DNA from: Flabesymbios commensalis
Lineage: Eukaryota > Annelida > Polychaeta > Terebellida > Flabelligeridae
DNA: 64,000 nt
Direction: 5' to 3'
Assembly (NCBI GenBank): GCA_964017125.1
Contig: OZ024905.1
Location: forward strand, 37,892,084-37,956,083
The notes under the pieces are model-generated. The model ran no database searches, was not told the DNA's origin, and worked only from the letters and a program-made list of their open reading frames with translations. Position numbers and translations under genes: made by a program. Below are positions 59,373 through 64,000 of the stretch, in pieces. How positions within the stretch are numbered: position 1 is the stretch's first letter; every line of letters starts with the position of its first letter.

Positions 59373-59442
59373 TTAACCCTTTCACCACTAAAGCCCGTTT
59401 TTATGTGCTGAATGCTATGGGCTTCAGTGGTGAAAGGGTTAA
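59373..59442. mobile_element. 70-bp TTAA-type hairpin element
   Basis: TTAA at both ends (59373-59376 and 59439-59442) encloses CCCTTTCACCACTAAAGCCC and its inverse GGGCTTCAGTGGTGAAAGGG, with one mismatch in 20, around a short AT-rich loop. It has the same terminal CCCTTT and TTAA as the larger MITEs, reduced to almost nothing but inverted ends. Confidence 0.9.
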
Positions 59443-59494
59443 TATGGATTCAGCAGCACTGTACTGGGGACATAACATAGCCAGGCTAGTTTTG

Positions 59495-59584
59495 TCATCC
59501 ATCGGATCCACCTAGCATGTCTTCTCGCTGAGAATCTCCCAACGATTCCAGAGGAATTGCATGCTGGGGATTGTAGTGGCCAAT
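59495..59584 (-). CDS. Candidate terminal exon, unknown protein
   Basis: On the minus strand, GTGAGCCTGCAG|ATTGGCC is a reasonable acceptor after a pyrimidine-containing stretch. A 29-residue frame follows (IGHYNPQHAIP, LESLGDSQREDMLGG, SDG), ending in TGA at 59495-59497. The tail is polar and acidic, like the cytoplasmic end of a receptor or scaffold protein, but no family is recognised. Third positions are about half G or C, well above the background. Confidence 0.3.
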   Translation of the reverse strand: MGHYNPQHAIPLESLGDSQREDMLGGSDG

Positions 59585-60932
59585 CTGCAGGCTCACATGT
59601 TTGGAGAAACATTCACTTAGAGGTTATACTCAGTTAGGTTGGTGGCTTTGCAAGAAATGTTAATGCCAAATACTACAGCTTAGGAAGCATCTATGGTGCC
59701 CCAATGTGTCCATGCATGTTATCAGTGATATAGAATCCTAAACAACACTTTCAGCTGATTGTTATTGCATTTGGAAATGCTATAATTGGATTCGAATGAC
59801 CTTGAAATGTCTATTGAAATAATACCATGTCAAACTCATGCTGTACGTCAAGGAACGAGACATAATGCCTTATGATGAATTTTGGAAAAGTAAACGTTTT
59901 GCAAAAAAGAATATTTGTGAAGACATTGTGTAGATATAAATAAATTAGTCTAGTTCCCACTGCTTCCTAATTTGTCGGGTCACTGTGATGTTTCACGTTT
60001 GTTTTGCAAGCGTATGAAGAATAGTTTTTTAAATAGTCAGATACAGCATAATTAAGAATTAAATAGCCTCATATAGGCCTACATACGACCTGCAACTAAT
60101 TTCAAGTTTTGTAACTTCAATCATATAAAAAATATATATATTCAGGACTAGTCCATGATTATTAACAAGAGTATATAAAGTGACATTGTGTGCACCTACC
60201 TATTATCATATATTGTCAGAGTTTGATACGTCCATGTCACGTCAGAACAGCTCAACTCTCTGTGTAACAACGGGATTCAATGTCGCGGACTACTAGGTTA
60301 CAGGATAATACACAATAAACAGATAAATGGCTCTGATTTGAAATGTAGGCAAATATTGGTACTTCATTTGAATATTTTCAAGGACTGTTACGGTAGTGTG
60401 GAGGACCATTGTAAACAGTGATGAGAGACATTTAGCACTTTATGTATGGTATATTGGAGTGTAGGCTACATAGTTAGCAAAATCTCACCCTCCACATGTT
60501 ACGGGTTAGCAAGCAATGCCTATCTGAACCGTAAGACTGAGTGTCATATGTGACACGCGATCGATTTAAGCCCTATTAACGCCCTCCAAATATCTTTTAA
60601 TTGGCTTCACCTAACTTACTGACCTTTTATGAAGCCACTCAGCTTATTTTGAAACATTCGCTCAGTTATTTATCGTGTGAGAGCATTTTTAAAACACCTC
60701 CCGAACAATAATTCGGCCATTTTAACCATTTGTGACGATGTGAGTATCTTACGTTTCAGATACATGATGCGTTCTAACCCGGAACGTAGTGGAGGGCGAG
60801 ATCCTTCTAACTAAGGCTACACAAACTGTGTGAGCAAACTTATGTCCCCATCAGACCCAACGCTAATGGCCTGCTAGAAATCGGCGTAGCTCAGGCATAA
60901 TAAGTGGGTGGGCGCTGGTGATAAACTAGCAG
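59585..60932. other. No recognised features
   Basis: AT-rich unique sequence that becomes GC-richer after 60770. Confidence 0.4.
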
Positions 60933-61007
60933 ATGTACGCCGCGACGCTGAGCAGAGCTGCGATTATTTCCAGAGTCCCATCTACATCCGGAAGCAGTAA
61001 AAGCTAA
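60933..61007 (+). CDS. Short frame resembling a mitochondrial targeting start
   Basis: ATG at 60933 begins MYAATLSRAAIISRVPS, rich in Ala, Ser and Arg with no acidic residues, which is typical of mitochondrial presequences. The open frame ends at TAA 61005-61007 (24 residues). A possible donor, GCA|GTAAAA at 60997, would make 60933-60996 a first coding exon. It lies in a locally GC-rich stretch. The evidence is composition only. Confidence 0.25.
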   Translation: MYAATLSRAAIISRVPSTSGSSKS

Positions 61008-61269
61008 CACGGTTACCTACATGCTCTCATCACGACCAGCCTCTGGTCGTATTAAGCTAGTGGACTCCCTCTTCTGAGGTGACTAACTAACTGGGTCATG
61101 ACCTGATCTCCATCTGCAGCACTCGCATGGGACATTGTCCTCGCTATGTTTTGAATTGGTATCGGATGTCATTGTTACACTAGCTCTTTTTACATATAAA
61201 TATGACCACAAATATAACAGAAATAGTGTTATGTCCGATTAGCAAGCCACAATTTTTTATTATGCATTT
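61008..61269. other. No recognised features
   Basis: Moderately GC-rich up to about 61150, then AT-rich. Nothing can be supported. Confidence 0.4.
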
Positions 61270-61400
61270 TTAACCTTTTGCCCGCTAAGTTATTTTATTC
61301 AAATTTCCACCCACTTAAAGGTGTGGCTCGCTATCGCGAGCCACACCTTTAAGTGGGTGAAAATTACTTATTTGCATAAGTTGAAACCAAATATTTGCAA
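61270..61400. mobile_element. TTAA-type MITE, subfamily B, with perfect 24-bp stem
   Basis: TTAA at 61270-61273 is followed by CCTTTTGCCCGC. Inside, CACCCACTTAAAGGTGTGGC plus TCGC pairs exactly with GCGA plus GCCACACCTTTAAGTGGGTG around a TATC loop. TTGCAAATCTTGATGTACAA follows. The right terminus is not clear. Confidence 0.8.
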
Positions 61401-62006
61401 ATCTTGATGTACAAGCACATCTTTAATTCCCTCGGTGATTTGATCAGCTGATAAAACGATCTGAAACGCATATATTCGTGCCTAGATTTAAAGTTAGAGT
61501 GTTTTCATGTGGTTTTAGACCGCTTTCTGCACATCGTGGCAATAGCATGCCCATGGTGACGGGATGACGATCGACTTTGGAAATATGTCTTACCTCTGTG
61601 GAAAGATTTCCAGGATTCTTTATAGTGCTCAATATCCTAGGCTGTTCTGTGCACTCTATTCCTGGGAAGGGAATGGATCTTTCTTTTTTTTAATTGCTCC
61701 CCTGGACCCCTGCACAGTCACGTGGATCTGGACTCCACATTTGTACTGATGTGAACTGTGCAATCCGTTCTCTATTTCTACTATGTTCTTCTTTGTTTAG
61801 ACTGACCTGAACACTTACCTGCCGATCAATACTGGAGCACGTCAACTCTTCCTGCTTGTATCTGCAAGGCAATTTTCTATGAAATATATAACAAATTGAT
61901 ATTTCTATAGTTCGATTTATTGTATTAAAATGTGCCAGTTTACTTCAACGCTGTATATACTAAGCTTTTATTCTCGTAGCTGTACATCATTAGCGGGATT
62001 TACTAA
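61401..62006. other. No recognised features
   Basis: Unique sequence. Frames of 60-62 codons at 61444-61872 on both strands overlap each other and have no support. Confidence 0.4.
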
Positions 62007-62332
62007 TTAACCCTTTCAGCGCGGGGACCGACTTTAGACGTCAGAATCTGACGTCTATGACGTAAAATATTTATAAAGAAGGTATGAAGATTAAAAACAG
62101 AAAAAGCAAACCAAGACAATAACCCTTACTAGCCGCGAATTGCTGTCGCGATTCTCGATGAAGTGGATGAAGATGATTTGATGTGGTTTAAAAATTGAAG
62201 AAAATTATCATGTATTGGTAAACCAGTTTCATTGAAATATCCATTCTAAAACCCCTAGTTGTAGGAAAATTAGGTATGTTTTCAAGAATGTAAAATGATG
62301 CTTTAATGCATCGTGAGGGCTTAAAGGGTTAA
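62007..62332. mobile_element. Composite TTAA-type MITE (two different ends)
   Basis: TTAA at 62007-62010 and 62329-62332. The left end is CCCTTTCAGCGCGG, followed by a small hairpin AGACGTCAGA / TCTGACGTCT. The right part is a reverse copy of subfamily C (AAAATGATGCTTTAATGCAT, GGGCTTAAAGGG) with half of its central stem (GCCGCGAATTGCTGTCGCG). The ends therefore come from different subfamilies. Confidence 0.75.
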
Positions 62333-62464
62333 TGCTGATTGAAAAAACCCCTTGGTCTCCACGGTTCATACAAACATATGTCAGCGTTGGAAGGGCTAAT
62401 TTATCTAAACATATTTCGACTGATTACAGGTTCATCGCCTTTGTTATTTTGTGAGTGGTCTAAT

Positions 62465-62822
62465 GTAGCTACATTGATTGATTGTAATGACGGTTCCTGT
62501 ATCGTTTGATTAAATTCCACACATACTGATATTTAAGTTTGTTTTGTTATTTGTTGGAGAAATAAAATACGTAGTTGAAAAATACACAGTTATATTTTCC
62601 TTATTTGTCAAAACAATACACATTCCAGATAATTCCCATTTAATCATACTGTCAGTCATTGTTATAATATATGATTATATTTAGCAGCTTGCGTGAATGA
62701 TCCGGACACAATAATTGTAGCTACATTGATTGATTGTAATGATGGTTCCTGTATCGTTTGATTAAATTCCACACATCCTGATAATTATTAAGCTAGTTTT
62801 GTTATTTGTTGGAGAAATAAAA
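62465..62822. repeat. Direct duplication of ~107 bp, 252 bp apart
   Basis: GTAGCTACATTGATTGATTG at 62465 and 62717 begins two copies that continue through TCCTGTATCGTTTGATTAAA to TTGGAGAAATAAAATAC. There are only a few differences plus a small insertion in the second copy. Confidence 0.9.
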
Positions 62823-63246
62823 TACATTTTGACGCTTCTGCCAAAATACGAATTTCTATTACACAAACTCTTATGAATATGTGAAAAACAAAATAGCAAA
62901 TATTATAAATAACTAGCAGCAATAGTCTGGCCCATCTCATTTGTCTTCCTATTGATGTATGACGTCACCCTGCGGCCACATAACATGATATGTGATTGTG
63001 CCACGGGCAACTTTACATTGATCAAACAAACTGACCAGTCAGCAATCCACAGCTCCACGGATATCAAAAATGCAGAGCGTAGAAAATATAAGAAATACAG
63101 AAAAAAGATTTGACAGATATATCAAAATATATGCTTATTCTCATCGCTTCCTTCTCTAAAGTGTGATCTTGTCCATTAAACAATTAATATGGATCAAATT
63201 TCAGTAGGACACGAAAATGAACAGCCTTTGGTAAGATATAATGCCA

Positions 63247-63440
63247 GTGCTGACCATATAGTGGCTCATCTTACCACACACTGGCCCATCATTGAGTCAG
63301 CTATGGGCTAACATACTGGTGAACAGGCGTGGCCCAGTGAACATGATACATTGAATCAATGATAGGTTGATGTTGGCCCATCGTCTACGACTCTGGTCCA
63401 ACATCAACTCAGCCTTGGTTCAATGTATCGTGTTTACAGG
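63247..63440. mobile_element. Palindromic MITE copy with adjoining fragment
   Basis: CCCAGTGAACATGATACATT (63333) and AATGTATCGTGTTTACAGG (ends 63440) bound a core of GATGTTGGCCCATCGTC / GACTCTGGTCCAACATC. A second, older core (CACTGGCCCATCATTGAGTC) lies at 63247-63320. Confidence 0.75.
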
Positions 63441-63562
63441 CGTGAGATGCTGATTTGTTAACTAGATGACGTTGCTGCAGGCTATCATTATCATCTAACG
63501 TGGTGCCGACAAAGTCAATAATAGTCACAGGACGCCTCTGTGCCATGGCAGCTTCTAGAAGT
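63409..63562 (-). CDS. Weak candidate exon after a good splice acceptor
   Basis: The minus strand has TTACCTTCTTTTCCGGGCAG, a strong acceptor, then GCTGCCATGGCAC with a start at 63546. It reads MAQRRPVTIIDFVGTTLDD and stays open for 45 codons, but the last part runs into the MITE ending at 63440. On the plus strand the same GCCATGG begins a short frame leading to GAAG|GTAACT, so either strand could be the real one. Confidence 0.22.
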
Positions 63563-64000
63563 CTGCCCGGAAAAGAAGGTAACTGTTTCCTTTCCAACTA
63601 CACAGTTACTTTGTTTTATTTTGCACGACATAATTCAAATAGCGTTCATTCTCCCACTTACACGTCACCTTTCAGCTTTCAGCCGCAAAATATGATATGT
63701 ATTGGTTACTCGCATTTGGAAGATATTTTTAACGGTAGGCATTAACATCACAATGAACTGAGCTTGGATTTTGCTTTATCTTGGTTGTCTATCCATATAT
63801 GCATTGCACGAAACTGTTCAAAGGCCTGGTGTATATCCTGTCATCTATAAGACTGTGTGGTGTATATAACCAATAAATTCTTTCAAAAAGAGAATAGTTC
63901 GTATAGATTGTAGAACCGAGGTCAATCTATTACATAGCCCAGGTCATAGTTACCAGTGCGCATGCTCACCAGTTGGAAAAGTTCCTTCCCCGTGAGGTCA
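63563..64000. other. No recognised features
   Basis: Unique AT-rich sequence to the window end. Confidence 0.4.

Overview
The window looks like intronic or intergenic DNA from a repeat-rich animal genome, most likely a marine invertebrate. It is AT-rich. It has no long intron-free genes, no operons and no bacterial ribosome-binding sites. It carries tRNA-derived SINEs with clean target-site duplications, many TTAA-flanked non-autonomous DNA elements, and large amounts of mini- and microsatellite. I cannot name the phylum from the sequence alone. No complete protein-coding gene is visible. The best coding evidence is a few short, splice-flanked candidate exons, none of which I can assign to a family.

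Layout. 1-5607: three near-identical copies of a 1.96-kb tandem unit built from about six 165-bp subrepeats plus a SINE remnant. 6.2-12.7 kb: SINEs, palindromic MITEs and the first TTAA elements. 13.27-13.50 kb: the best candidate coding exon (minus strand), lying between two halves of an 83-bp inverted duplication (12.3 and 15.5 kb). 16.0-16.9 kb: a 33-34-bp minisatellite. 18.2-21.9 kb: a block bounded by long inverted repeats, holding a 21-bp minisatellite and a ~145-bp repeat array. 24-28 kb: two TTAA MITEs, a G-run minisatellite and a young SINE. 28.7-31 kb: GACT/GACC microsatellite, GT-rich degenerate repeats and a hairpin-bearing dispersed repeat. 32-36.8 kb: more MITEs and a 62-bp near-perfect palindrome. 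37.5-39.06 kb: a 42-bp minisatellite carrying TGACGT in most units. 39.7-44.5 kb: a dense set of TTAA elements. 45.5-47.7 kb: a 2.1-kb pentanucleotide array. 49.1-50.7 kb: trinucleotide arrays flanking a LINE-like 3' tail. 53-55 kb: a second copy of the 21-bp/145-bp repeat pair, then AATC microsatellite. 57.8-64 kb: candidate short exons, further MITEs and direct duplications.

The most interesting theme is a set of TTAA-flanked MITEs with piggyBac-like ends (CCCTTT...). They keep an internal stem-loop even though the stem sequence differs completely between subfamilies. A second theme is that the 165-bp and ~145-bp repeat arrays both carry the motif TGACCTTGA at regular spacing, often beside ATGGCGGCCAT. 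Long open frames in the arrays (up to 760 codons) follow from repeat units that lack stop codons and are not genes.
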